From an uncultured Eubacteriales bacterium (GTDB taxonomy: Bacteria; Bacillota; Clostridia; Oscillospirales; CAG-272): a stretch of 15,786 nucleotides of DNA. The notes below the pieces were generated by a model. That model searched no databases, was not told where the DNA came from, and saw only the letters and a program-made list of their open reading frames with translations. Shown one piece after another: positions 1 through 5,713 of this stretch. Numbering within the stretch: the first letter of the stretch is position 1; every line of letters begins with the position of its first letter. Position numbers and translations under genes: made by a program. The DNA is taken from NCBI GenBank assembly GCA_934401725.1, contig CAKRSS010000047.1, forward strand, positions 1 to 15,786. Reading direction: 5' to 3'.

Positions 1-96
1 CTTGCGCAGGCGGCGATAACCGCTCTGAAAAACAGCGGGAAATTTATCCCGTGGCAGATTGTCACAATCTCCACGGATGGAAAAGAGATTTCATAA
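1..96 (+). CDS. C-terminal end of an unidentified protein (partial)
   Basis: Frame 1 is open from the window edge to a TAA at 94-96 and gives 31 residues ending in IVTISTDGKEIS. The gene starts outside the window, so no family can be assigned. The fragment looks like ordinary coding sequence. The stop codon lies one base before the IS3-type end at 98, so the gene either lost its native terminator to the insertion or uses the hairpin of the insertion instead. Confidence 0.5.
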   Translation, partial: LAQAAITALKNSGKFIPWQIVTISTDGKEIS

Positions 97-97
97 T

Positions 98-251
98 TGA
101 TATGCACCCCAAAAGTTAGACACTTTTGGAGGTGCATATTTTTATGTCAAGGAAACAGAAAAGCTACTCGCCAGAATTCAAGATTCGTGATATAATGGAA
201 ATGCGAGAACACCGGTGGAGTTACAGCGAAACCGTACGGAAGTATGAATTA
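98..251 (+). mobile_element. 154-bp IS3-type left-end remnant, copy 1
   Basis: The element starts TGATATGCACCCCAAAAGTT, which resembles IS3/IS150-group termini, and runs through the N-terminus of an OrfA-like reading frame to GTATGAATTA at 251. A second copy lies inverted at 5761-5914. The two align over exactly 154 bp at about 93% identity (roughly 11 differences by eye), and similarity stops abruptly at both ends. No right terminal repeat, OrfB or target duplication is visible. Copy 1 begins just after the stop codon of the partial gene at 1-96. It may be a decayed insertion sequence or a miniature derivative of fixed length. Confidence 0.7.
100..143 (+). terminator. IS-end hairpin with T-run; also hides the OrfA ribosome binding site
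   Basis: ATATGCACC (100-108) pairs with GGTGCATAT (131-139), and CAAAAGT (110-116) with ACTTTTG (122-128). The loop is TAGAC and a five-T run follows at 139-143. The GGAGG at 128-132, ahead of the ATG at 144, lies in the 3' arm. Transcripts entering from outside would therefore form a terminator-like hairpin and mask the transposase start. This arrangement is known from several IS families; the role here is inferred. Confidence 0.6.
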
Positions 252-326
252 GGTGACGAACAGACAGGCGGAGCAAGAGCAAAGCTGCCGAGAGTACTTT
301 TCTCTCGGCGATTTGTATTGATATAA
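144..326 (+). pseudogene. Truncated IS3-family OrfA-like transposase N-terminus
   Basis: From the ATG at 144 the frame reads MSRKQKSYSPEFKIRDIMEM, with the SPEF-type opening of IS3-family OrfA helix-turn-helix proteins (usually about 90-100 residues). The IS-derived part ends near 251, after about 36 residues (VRKYEL). The frame then runs into unrelated sequence up to TAA at 324-326. GGAGGTG at 128-134 would be the ribosome binding site. With half the DNA-binding domain missing and no OrfB, it cannot encode a working transposase. Confidence 0.65.
287..309. terminator. Perfect 8-bp hairpin, possible weak terminator
   Basis: GCCGAGAG (287-294) pairs with CTCTCGGC (302-309) across a 7-nt loop. 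The downstream sequence GATTTGTATTGAT is only moderately T-rich, so termination is uncertain. It separates the IS remnant from the promoter of the membrane-protein gene. Confidence 0.4.
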
Positions 327-356
327 AACAGACACAACCGTGAGCTGTATTGTCTA

Positions 357-384
357 TTTACAATTAGCGGATTTATGGTATAAT
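357..384 (+). promoter_or_regulatory. Sigma-A promoter for the 178-aa membrane protein
   Basis: TTTACA (357-362) and a perfect TATAAT (379-384) are 16 nt apart, about 30 nt upstream of the ATG at 416. Confidence 0.65.
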
Positions 385-415
385 AGAATCAACTAAAGGT
401 TTATGGAGAAAATTT

Positions 416-952
416 ATGAAACGAACACTTTGGAATATCACATTTGCGTCAATTATCACGTTGGTAGCATACATTGCGCTTTATGCCATTTGGGGAGCAA
501 TATTGAGCGGACTTGAGAACCCTACTTTGAAGTTACTTATCATTGCGCTGATGACAACTGTTGCATTCGGCTTCTTCTTACTGTACACATCAAAGATCAG
601 AAAAAGCATCGGTGAGGATGAAGTCATTTCAGATTACAAAGACAGGCAGTATATTTCTTTTGCAGATGATTTCAAGCTGACCGTGAAGCGTGAATCCAAA
701 ATGCTTATCTGCATTGCTTCGATCGTTTTGATCTGTTTTATACTGAATACGTTCGATAGTGTAGTGTTTGAAAAGAAAACGATCTCTTTTCCGACTTTCT
801 TCTTTGCCCCGATGTGCTTGTTTGATTTAATGATCAATATTCCTTTTGTGGGCTACCTCTTGAGCGCCATTCTCGACTGCCTGACATATATAGCTTTTCT
901 TTTGCTCTACCGAAAAAAGAAATACGATTATTGGATGAAGAATAAGGTGTAA
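416..952 (+). CDS. Small integral membrane protein, function unknown
   Basis: This is a 178-residue protein with four or five hydrophobic segments: about residues 8-30, 38-58, 96-113 and a long stretch at about 127-165 that could cross the membrane twice. Between the second and third is a charged cytosolic-looking loop (KIRKSIGEDEVISDYKDRQY). The C-terminus is basic (YRKKKYDYWMKNK), consistent with an inside end. GGAG at 405-408 lies 7 nt before the ATG and a good promoter is at 357-384, so the gene looks intact and independently transcribed. I recognise no family. It sits in the AT-rich island between two transposase relics and was probably acquired. Confidence 0.7.
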   Translation: MKRTLWNITFASIITLVAYIALYAIWGAILSGLENPTLKLLIIALMTTVAFGFFLLYTSKIRKSIGEDEVISDYKDRQYISFADDFKLTVKRESKMLICIASIVLICFILNTFDSVVFEKKTISFPTFFFAPMCLFDLMINIPFVGYLLSAILDCLTYIAFLLLYRKKKYDYWMKNKV

Positions 953-1005
953 AAAGTTTGAAATAAACAATTACCATCCAGCCAACCGAGAGGCATAGAA
1001 ATAAA

Positions 1006-1022
1006 GGCTACCGACAGTAGCC
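1006..1022 (-). terminator. Hairpin downstream of the IS110 relic
   Basis: GGCTAC and GTAGCC form a 6-bp stem with a 5-nt loop. On the minus strand it is followed by TTTATTTC. It lies just beyond the stop of the minus-strand transposase relic and could be its old terminator. Confidence 0.35.
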
Positions 1023-1044
1023 GAAAAAACAAAACAAACAAAGG

Positions 1045-1229
1045 TTAAGAAGCAGCAAGGGAGACGAGATACCATGGACGCTGAAGAATAAAGATAGCCT
1101 CATCCACCGAGACTGTACGATGTTCTGGTGGATTATTCGACCGGGTATAAAGGTCGGCGTTGTAAGGTTCATTTTTTTGAGAATGTTGTAAATCGCAGTC
1201 AACAGCATTCTCGCAATCGCTGTGATGCC
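1045..1229 (-). pseudogene. IS110-family transposase C-terminal relic with frameshift
   Basis: On the minus strand one frame reads GITAIARMLLTAIYNILKK. The next frame continues NEPYNADLYTRSNNPPEHRT and then VSVDEAIFILQRPWYLVSLA to a TAA (complement of 1045-1047). The two join cleanly if the seven-A run (seven T at 1172-1178 on the plus strand) had eight bases, so a one-base homopolymer deletion broke the gene. The joined sequence looks like the C-terminal end of IS110-family transposases; this is family recognition from memory. The catalytic N-terminal part and IS ends are not visible. The rest of 953-1320 holds nothing else I can name. Confidence 0.6.
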
Positions 1230-1320
1230 TTAACACATATTATTGAATTCTGCGTGACAGCACTCGGATTTCATATCCCTTTTGTGCCCTGTAGCGCAGC
1301 GGAAAGGAGTGGGCATAAAT

Positions 1321-2403
1321 ATGGAACTCAAAAACAAATTAAAAGAATTGCGCGTGACTCACGGCATGACGCAAGAGGCTGTTTCCGACCACCTTGGTGT
1401 TTCCTCGCAAACCGTCTCAAAGTGGGAGCGCGGGTTGTTGTCACCCGATATTGCTCTTTTGCCAAAAATCGCCTTGCTTTTCAAATGCTCTATCGATTCC
1501 TTGTTCGATATGGATTTGGTTTGGAGTATTGAGCATAGAAAAGAATTCGTTGAAAAAATTCATGCTCTCCACGAGAAAAAGGATTGGGAAGGTGTATATC
1601 AAGCATGGATTCGTGAAATAGAGTTGAATCCCGACCATTACGGCAATTATGCCGACGTTATGCTTCATGTATACCGAAAAAAGCTTTATGACAAAGATCG
1701 GGTTGAAAAAATGATATCTCTTGCAGAACACGCTGAAAAGTGTTGTACCGATGATGATAAGCGCAATGAGATCTATCGAATCATGCTTCAGCTTTGCTCC
1801 GAGTCGAAAGATCCTGACGTTCAGGAAAAAGGGAAGTATTATTACAAAAAGTTGCCGTCCTTTCGACATAGCCGAGAGGTATACGCGAAGTTTGTAATGG
1901 ACGGCGAGGAATACAGAGCGCAAGTTTTGAAAAATATTATTTACACAGTCGATCTTGCAGAATGTTCGATACGGCAACTGATCTTGCCCGATATGCCTCC
2001 CCAAGAAAAACTTTTTTATTATCAAAAGGCTGCAACGCTGTTGGAAACGGTATTAGATGGGAAATACGCGGGATTTTATGATCCGCCGCTTATGTCCGAT
2101 TATGCCGAGATCGCAAAGATATACGTCCAGCTTGGGAAAACAGATATGGCAGAAGAATATATAAACCGTATTCTTGCTGTGTTGGAAATGCATATGACAA
2201 AGCCCGAGAAGGAAAGCAAATCTCAAATTCTGCACTCCACCACGTTGCGAAATGCCGTTCCGACAGAACAGATATGCCAAAAACTTTTGCAAAACATGGT
2301 AAACATTTCAGAATTCGAACAATACAAAGATAAAATTTCTGCTTTGCACAGCAGGTATGAGGAATACATTTCACAAATGCGAGGAGAGCCTAATGAAAAC
2401 TAA
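1321..2403 (+). CDS. XRE-family transcriptional regulator with helical (TPR-like) C-terminal domain
   Basis: This 360-residue protein has an N-terminal Cro/C1-type helix-turn-helix at about residues 1-60 (LKELRVTHGMTQEAVSDHLG, then SSQTVSKWERG), the classic XRE pattern. The rest, about residues 70-360, is all-helical and TPR-like (for example DWEGVYQAWIREIELNPDHY and YAEIAKIYVQLGKTDMAEEY). Such C-terminal domains often bind peptides or partner proteins. I chose the ATG at 1321 because AGGAG at 1305-1309 precedes it at 11 nt; an in-frame TTG at 1282 lacks this spacing. The 3' end overlaps the next gene by 11 bp, so the two were translationally coupled. Since the partner is broken, the regulator may be an orphan. 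Confidence 0.8.
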   Translation: MELKNKLKELRVTHGMTQEAVSDHLGVSSQTVSKWERGLLSPDIALLPKIALLFKCSIDSLFDMDLVWSIEHRKEFVEKIHALHEKKDWEGVYQAWIREIELNPDHYGNYADVMLHVYRKKLYDKDRVEKMISLAEHAEKCCTDDDKRNEIYRIMLQLCSESKDPDVQEKGKYYYKKLPSFRHSREVYAKFVMDGEEYRAQVLKNIIYTVDLAECSIRQLILPDMPPQEKLFYYQKAATLLETVLDGKYAGFYDPPLMSDYAEIAKIYVQLGKTDMAEEYINRILAVLEMHMTKPEKESKSQILHSTTLRNAVPTEQICQKLLQNMVNISEFEQYKDKISALHSRYEEYISQMRGEPNEN

Positions 2404-3534
2404 AATTTTGTTTGTAGCATTTTTTATTGATGGCAATGTTGCTCGGTTAATGTAACAGCACTCCGGATATGCCAGTGAACACAGAACCTCCGGCTTCGGA
2501 TAACTCGACGGATACCTCCACTGAAACACCCGAAGATCCGTTTGAATTGCTTCGTTCAAGCGGAGAAGAATGGATATCGTATGGTCTTGCTGCGTACGAA
2601 GACGGGAAACAAGTAGCTGACCCAAAAGAGTTTTTCGCCGGCCGCACCAATATGACATATCTGACACTATACGACCATTCCTTCATATATGATAAAGCAA
2701 AATCCATTCCCGCAGATTTGCTTTAATTTATGATAAATACGGCGCAGAAGCGGTTCTCAACGTGGAAAAGCGGTGTGAATATAAGAGCGAATATCTTGAA
2801 TCACTTGGTTTGGATGTTGAATACACCAACGCCCCGGAGGTTGAAGTTTTTCTCACCTCAATGGATTTTTTAACCAACGCAACGTATAAATATATCACAT
2901 CTTTTGACAATGCAACCTACTATTTCAAGGGCTTTAGTGCAGAAAGCCCCACACAATATCATGGATTCCTTTACTATAGCACCACGGGCTTGTTTGAGAT
3001 GATTGATTATTTGAAATCCAATAATATGAGTGAAGGCTTTGATACTGAAAGAAAGTTTAATTACTATATGACCTTTGATGGAAGCATATATAGCACAACC
3101 GTTTATTCCAATGGAAATATGTATATTAACGATTCTTATTCTACGCTTCACGAAGCAGTTCACGCAATGGGTATTACAAAAAACAATAGCATTTGATTAA
3201 GCGAAGGACTTTGTAATCTGTGCAGGGCGGTAAAATGGATTCGGTAGATACCTTTGATTTTCGTCTGTATACCGATGTAAACGCCAAGATGGAATTAGAT
3301 GCAAATACATATAAAACTCTGGGATACACATATAAGCTTGTCAATAAAACCGATTGTAACGCAATCGGTAGCGAGCTTTCCTATGAACAAGCGACCTCTC
3401 TTGTGCTTTATCTTGTGGATAATTACGGTATTGAAAAGGTACTCGATGCTTATCACTCGCAGGATATTGCAGTTGCATTTGGGAAGGGTTATGAAGAACT
3501 GAAGGCAGACTGGTTGGCGTACTTGTATAATTAA
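2393..3534 (+). pseudogene. Decayed HExxH zinc-metallopeptidase-like lipoprotein
   Basis: Pieces in three frames form one broken gene of roughly 380 codons. The ATG at 2393 starts a signal-peptide-like MKTKILFVAFF. One missing T in the run near 2427 shifts the frame to LLMAMLLG, then TAA (2448-2450), then Cys; TCA in place of TAA would restore a lipobox LGSC. The frame continues through DPFELLRSSGEEWISYGLAA to a second frameshift near 2721, then LIYDKYGAEAVLNVEKRCEY to STLHEAVHAMGITKNNSI. HEAVH is a zinc-site HExxH. TGA (3194-3196) stands where TGG would give WLSEGL, whose Glu could be the third zinc ligand as in gluzincins. A third frameshift leads to the last piece (3220-3534). Five lesions, two of them nonsense, argue against sequencing error. 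Confidence 0.7.
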
Positions 3535-3679
3535 GGCATCACCGCGCAATGCCCGAGTGGCACACTTGCCGGGCATTTTTCTGTAATATTTCAAAAAAAT
3601 TCTTTGCGAATTTTTGTTTCATCTGACGAAAAATCTGACTGCGCAATTGCGCCATCGGAATTACGAGGTGAAGCCTTAA
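3531..3679. mobile_element. MITE-like element, complete copy (149 bp)
   Basis: The ends TTAAGGCATCACC (3531-3543) and GGTGAAGCCTTAA (3667-3679) are inverted repeats matching at 12 of 13 positions. There is no coding capacity. The left 50-80 bp recurs at 15705-15786. The TAA stop of the upstream pseudogene (3532-3534) is supplied by the element's first bases, so insertion at or near a TA defined the present 3' end of that gene. Confidence 0.7.
3549..3580 (+). terminator. Intrinsic-terminator-like hairpin carried by the MITE
   Basis: ATGCCCG (3549-3555) pairs with CGGGCAT (3570-3576), with AGTG/CACT nested inside and a five-T run at 3576-3580. It faces transcripts leaving the regulator/peptidase pair. 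In the copy at 15705 the stem has mutated and is weaker. Confidence 0.5.
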
Positions 3680-3685
3680 AATAAA

Positions 3686-3737
3686 AAACAAATCCAAACA
3701 GTTCCGTCGTAACGAAACAGTTCAGATTTGCTTGTTT
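3686..3737. terminator. Imperfect hairpin ending the tRNA-Ala array (unit 2)
   Basis: Arms starting AAACAAATCC on the left and ending TTGCTTGTTT on the right fold through AACAGTT and CGT blocks, with a short gap, around CGTA. On the minus strand it follows the second tRNA 3'-end copy, in the place where the true tRNA-Ala has its 18-bp hairpin. Its sequence differs from the other hairpins of the arrays. Confidence 0.45.
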
Positions 3738-3762
3738 TGGTGGAGCGTAGGGGATTCTGAAT
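3738..3762 (-). other. Copy of a tRNA-Ala 3' end (T arm to CCA), unit 2
   Basis: On the minus strand these 25 nt read ATTCAGAATC followed by CCCTACGCTCCACCA. They match the T arm, acceptor strand and CCA of the tRNA-Ala at 4091-4166, except for a changed T loop (TTCAGAATC for TTCGAATC, one base longer). No tRNA body precedes it; repeat R lies there instead. Confidence 0.75.
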
Positions 3763-3854
3763 CACGCTTCGGCTTTCGGATGGCGGAAATCGATTGTGCG
3801 GCGGGATTCTCGCCGAAGCAGGCGTTTTGCGGGGCAAAACGCCGGGGGTTCTCT
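3763..3854 (-). repeat. R repeat, tRNA-Ala array unit 2
   Basis: This unit of about 92 bp is nearly identical to 3939-4027 (offset 176 bp) and about 88% identical by eye to R units 5441-5540 and 5614-5713 at the other tRNA locus. It contains GCGTTTTGC/GCAAAACGC, a perfect 9-bp inverted repeat around three bases, and the distant inverted pair GCTTCGGC/GCCGAAGC. Open frames run through it, but they also cross the tRNA-tail copies and are not credible genes. Confidence 0.75.
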
Positions 3855-3871
3855 TAGCCAGCGCGTCTATC

Positions 3872-3914
3872 AAAACAGGAAGCAGGAACCGTAATGGCTC
3901 CTGCTTCCTGTTTT
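3872..3914. terminator. Long hairpin, tRNA-Ala array unit 1
   Basis: AAAACAGGAAGCAGGA and TCCTGCTTCCTGTTTT form a 16-bp perfect stem around an 11-nt loop. On the minus strand it follows directly after the tRNA 3'-end copy at 3914-3938 and looks like a bidirectional intrinsic terminator. Confidence 0.6.
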
Positions 3915-3938
3915 GGTGGAGCGCAGGGGATTCTGAAC
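3914..3938 (-). other. Copy of a tRNA-Ala 3' end (T arm to CCA), unit 1
   Basis: On the minus strand it reads GTTCAGAATC followed by CCCTGCGCTCCACCA. This equals the 3' 25 nt of tRNA-Ala with one A-to-G change in the acceptor strand and the same one-base-longer T loop as the other copies. R precedes it and a hairpin follows. Confidence 0.75.
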
Positions 3939-4027
3939 CACGCTTCGGCTTTCGGATGGCGGAAATCGATTGTGCGGCGGGATTCTCGCCGAAGCAGGCG
4001 TTTTGCGGAGCAAAACGCCGGGGAATC
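3939..4027 (-). repeat. R repeat, tRNA-Ala array unit 1
   Basis: Near-identical to 3763-3854 until the last bases (ends CCGGGGAATCG instead of CCGGGGGTTCTC). It lies between the terminator of the genuine tRNA-Ala and the first tRNA-tail copy. It carries the same GCGTTTTGC/GCAAAACGC hairpin core, with one loop base changed (GGAGC for GGGGC). Confidence 0.75.
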
Positions 4028-4049
4028 GAATAACCAAACGTTTCGACCA

Positions 4050-4090
4050 AAGCAAAAAAGAGGAGTCGTTTTGACTCCTCTTTTTTGCTT
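4050..4090 (-). terminator. Terminator of the tRNA-Val/tRNA-Ala operon
   Basis: An 18-bp perfect stem (AAGCAAAAAAGAGGAGTC paired with its complement at 4073-4090) closes a 5-nt loop. The A/T-rich base of the stem supplies a six-T run in either direction. It begins directly after the CCA end of tRNA-Ala. Confidence 0.85.
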
Positions 4091-4166
4091 TGGTGGAGCG
4101 TAGGGGATTCGAACCCCTGACCCCAACACTGCCAGTGTTGTGCGCTACCAACTGCGCTAACGCCCC
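4091..4166 (-). tRNA. tRNA-Ala (anticodon GGC)
   Basis: Full 76-nt cloverleaf with encoded CCA. The acceptor GGGGCGT pairs with ACGCTCC and has the G3:U70 wobble that identifies alanine tRNAs. The anticodon stem CAACA/TGTTG encloses loop CTGGCAG, giving GGC, which reads GCC. The T loop TTCGAAT is normal. It is the second gene after tRNA-Val, 18 nt downstream, and shares its promoter. A copy of its 3' end heads each unit of the array that follows. Confidence 0.95.
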
Positions 4167-4184
4167 GGGGGCAGGTAAACCTGC

Positions 4185-4261
4185 TGGTGGAGACAGTGGG
4201 GCTCGAACCTACGACCTCACGGATGTGAACCGTGCGCTCTGACCAACTGAGCTATGCCTCC
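4185..4261 (-). tRNA. tRNA-Val (anticodon CAC)
   Basis: Full 77-nt cloverleaf with encoded CCA. The acceptor GGAGGCA pairs with TGTCTCC with one G:U pair. The anticodon stem CACGG/CCGTG encloses loop TTCACAT, giving CAC, which reads GTG; A73 fits valine. The 18-nt spacer to tRNA-Ala holds a small palindrome, GCAGGTaaACCTGC (4171-4184), probably a processing spacer. Confidence 0.9.
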
Positions 4262-4298
4262 GTGCTACGTCGCGGTGCCTCACCGCTCGTACCCGTGT

Positions 4299-4327
4299 AT
4301 TATAGCACAAACTCGCGACGATTGCAA
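4299..4327 (-). promoter_or_regulatory. Promoter of the tRNA-Val/tRNA-Ala operon
   Basis: On the minus strand TTGCAA (4322-4327) and TATAAT (4299-4304) are separated by exactly 17 nt, about 40 nt upstream of tRNA-Val. The 12-nt sequence around the -35 box recurs at the lysine-operon promoter. Confidence 0.8.
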
Positions 4328-4386
4328 TAGCTATTTTAACTTTTTTTGAAAAAAATCAGATTTTTTTAGTTTGACGCGATAAGCTA

Positions 4387-4415
4387 TTGATAATTCATCC
4401 CACTCGTGATATACT
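4387..4415 (+). promoter_or_regulatory. Promoter of the short-chain dehydrogenase gene
   Basis: TTGATA (4387-4392) and TATACT (4410-4415) with a 17-nt spacer lie about 35 nt upstream of the ATG at 4449. It is divergent from the tRNA promoter. Confidence 0.65.
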
Positions 4416-4448
4416 TACATTAACATTTTGTTATGTGAGGTGTGATTT

Positions 4449-5225
4449 ATGAAGAAAATCGCTGTTATCACCGGTGCTTCAAGCGGCATCGGACGGGAGT
4501 TTGTCCGCACGCTGTCCTCACACGGTCAGTATGACGAACTGTGGGCCATCGCGAGGGACACCGCACGGCTCGAACAGCTCCGCTCTGAAACCCCGATTCC
4601 CGTTGTCCCGATATCCCTCGACCTGTCGCGCCCTGAATCCGTTACGACCTACGCCTCAATGCTCGCCGAGCACAAGCCGGGCGTTTCAATCCTCATAAAT
4701 TGCAGCGGATACGGCAAATTTGAGTCGACGCAGAACATATCTCTCGAGGACAACCTCGGCATGATCGACCTCAACTGCCGCGCGCTGACCGCGATGACGT
4801 ACGTCACCCTGCCGTATATGAGCCGCGGCAGCGAGATTATCGAGATTGCGTCCGTGGCCGCGTTCCAGCCGATACCGTACATCAACGTCTACGGGGCGTC
4901 CAAGGCGTACGTGCTCAGCTTTACCCGTGCCCTGTCGCGCGAGCTGCGCCCGAATGGAATTCACGTCATGGCCGTGTGCCCGTTTTGGACGAAAACCGCC
5001 TTTTTCGACCGTGCGGTCAAGAAAAATTCCGATACTATCGTCAAAAAATACACCGCCATGTACACACCCGAGCAGATAGTCGGCGCAGCGTGGAAGGCGA
5101 TGAAGCACCCGAATAAGGACTACTGCGTCCCCGGCTTCAAGGCTAAGATGCAGGTGTTCGGTGTGAAGGTGCTGCCGCATAAATGGGTCATGGGCATATG
5201 GATGCGCCAGCAGAAGCTGAAATGA
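4449..5225 (+). CDS. Short-chain dehydrogenase/reductase (SDR family), NAD(P)-dependent
   Basis: A 258-residue Rossmann-fold oxidoreductase of classical SDR length. The cofactor motif TGASSGIG is at residues 8-15, an NNAG-type turn NCSG at 84-87, catalytic Ser about 135 (EIASVAAFQ), and the YxxxK pair Tyr148/Lys152 (YGASKAY). The arginine after the glycine motif (GIGREF) hints at NADP(H) but does not prove it. The C-terminal part is basic and amphipathic (KVLPHKWVMGIWMRQQKLK), which could mean membrane association. Substrate cannot be read from sequence. GAGG at 4437-4440 precedes the ATG by 8 nt. It is a single-gene unit between two oppositely oriented tRNA loci; no clear terminator follows before the tRNA promoter at 5270. 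Confidence 0.85.
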   Translation: MKKIAVITGASSGIGREFVRTLSSHGQYDELWAIARDTARLEQLRSETPIPVVPISLDLSRPESVTTYASMLAEHKPGVSILINCSGYGKFESTQNISLEDNLGMIDLNCRALTAMTYVTLPYMSRGSEIIEIASVAAFQPIPYINVYGASKAYVLSFTRALSRELRPNGIHVMAVCPFWTKTAFFDRAVKKNSDTIVKKYTAMYTPEQIVGAAWKAMKHPNKDYCVPGFKAKMQVFGVKVLPHKWVMGIWMRQQKLK

Positions 5226-5269
5226 CCGTTCCATACGGGCAAACTTTCAAGAAATTTTGTAAAAACGTA

Positions 5270-5298
5270 TTGACAACCGGACCGATTTAAGATATAAT
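5270..5298 (+). promoter_or_regulatory. Consensus promoter of the CAT-anticodon tRNA
   Basis: Perfect TTGACA (5270-5275), 17-nt spacer and perfect TATAAT (5293-5298), 17 nt upstream of the tRNA. Confidence 0.9.
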
Positions 5299-5315
5299 AG
5301 TGAAGTCGATTGAGC

Positions 5316-5392
5316 GGGCCATTAGCTCAGTTGGTTAGAGCTACCGGCTCATAACCGGTCGGTCTGGGGTTCGAGTCCCTGATGGCCCACCA
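5316..5392 (+). tRNA. tRNA with CAT anticodon (elongator Met or Ile2)
   Basis: 77-nt cloverleaf with encoded CCA. The acceptor GGGCCAT pairs perfectly with ATGGCCC, and the anticodon stem ACCGG/CCGGT encloses loop CTCATAA. The CAT anticodon belongs either to elongator tRNA-Met or to tRNA-Ile whose C34 is changed to lysidine by TilS; sequence alone does not settle it here. The perfectly paired G1-C72 acceptor argues against an initiator. The T stem has two G:U pairs. Confidence 0.9.
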
Positions 5393-5393
5393 A

Positions 5394-5429
5394 GCAAAAG
5401 GCGGAGCGCTGTGCGCTCCGCTTTTTGCT
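5394..5429 (+). terminator. Terminator of the CAT-anticodon tRNA
   Basis: GCGGAGCGC (5401-5409) pairs with GCGCTCCGC (5413-5421) around TGT, extended by GCAAAAG/CTTTTTGC, with a five-T run at 5422-5426. Confidence 0.9.
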
Positions 5430-5440
5430 TGCGTGAGTCA

Positions 5441-5540
5441 TCGTCTGCGAGAACCCCCGGCGTATTGCCCCGCAAAACGCTTGCTTCGGCGAAAATCCCC
5501 GCTGTACAATCGCTTTCCACCGTCCGGGAGCCGAAGCGTG
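5441..5540 (+). repeat. R repeat, CAT-tRNA array unit 1
   Basis: This 100-bp unit differs at a single base from 5614-5713 (offset 173 bp) and is about 88% identical to the R units next to tRNA-Ala. It carries the same two inverted-repeat pairs (GCGTATTGC/GCAAAACGC with one mismatch; GCTTCGGC/GCCGAAGC). It starts 12 nt after the tRNA terminator. Confidence 0.8.
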
Positions 5541-5565
5541 GTTCAGAGTCCCTGATGGCCCACCA
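5541..5565 (+). other. Copy of the CAT-tRNA 3' end (T arm to CCA)
   Basis: GTTCAGAGTC followed by CCTGATGGCCCACCA repeats the last 24-25 nt of the tRNA at 5316-5392, except for one extra T-loop base (TTCAGAGTC for TTCGAGTC). No tRNA body is present upstream. Confidence 0.8.
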
Positions 5566-5607
5566 AACCAAAAGGCAGGACGCGCAGCGCCCTGCCTTTT
5601 GGTTTGG
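5563..5607. terminator. Long hairpin, CAT-tRNA array unit 1
   Basis: CCAAACCAAAAGGCAGG (5563-5579) pairs perfectly over 17 bp with 5591-5607 around an 11-nt loop. Its left arm begins inside the CCA of the tRNA-tail copy. Its sequence is unrelated to the terminator of the genuine tRNA. Confidence 0.7.
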
Positions 5608-5613
5608 CGGCCT

Positions 5614-5713
5614 TCGTCTGCGAGAACCCCCGGCGTATTGCCCCGCAAAACGCTTGCTTCGGCGAAAATCCCTGCTGTACAATCGCTTTCCACCGTCCGG
5701 GAGCCGAAGCGTG
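5614..5713 (+). repeat. R repeat, CAT-tRNA array unit 2
   Basis: 99 of 100 bases match 5441-5540. It follows the hairpin at 5563-5607 and runs directly into the tRNA-tail copy at 5714. Confidence 0.8.

Noticed and set aside
3194..3196. TGA read as tryptophan in the HExxH gene
   Set aside because: TGA serves as a normal stop for other genes here (for example 12709-12711 and the dehydrogenase at 5223-5225), and the gene has other lesions.
3676..4151. Open frames through the tRNA-Ala array
   Set aside because: They read through tRNA tails, hairpins and R copies and recur in every unit; no ribosome binding sites.
3738..5713. CRISPR array
   Set aside because: Units are 173-176 bp with 90-100-bp repeats and contain tRNA tails and palindromic spacers; no cas genes.
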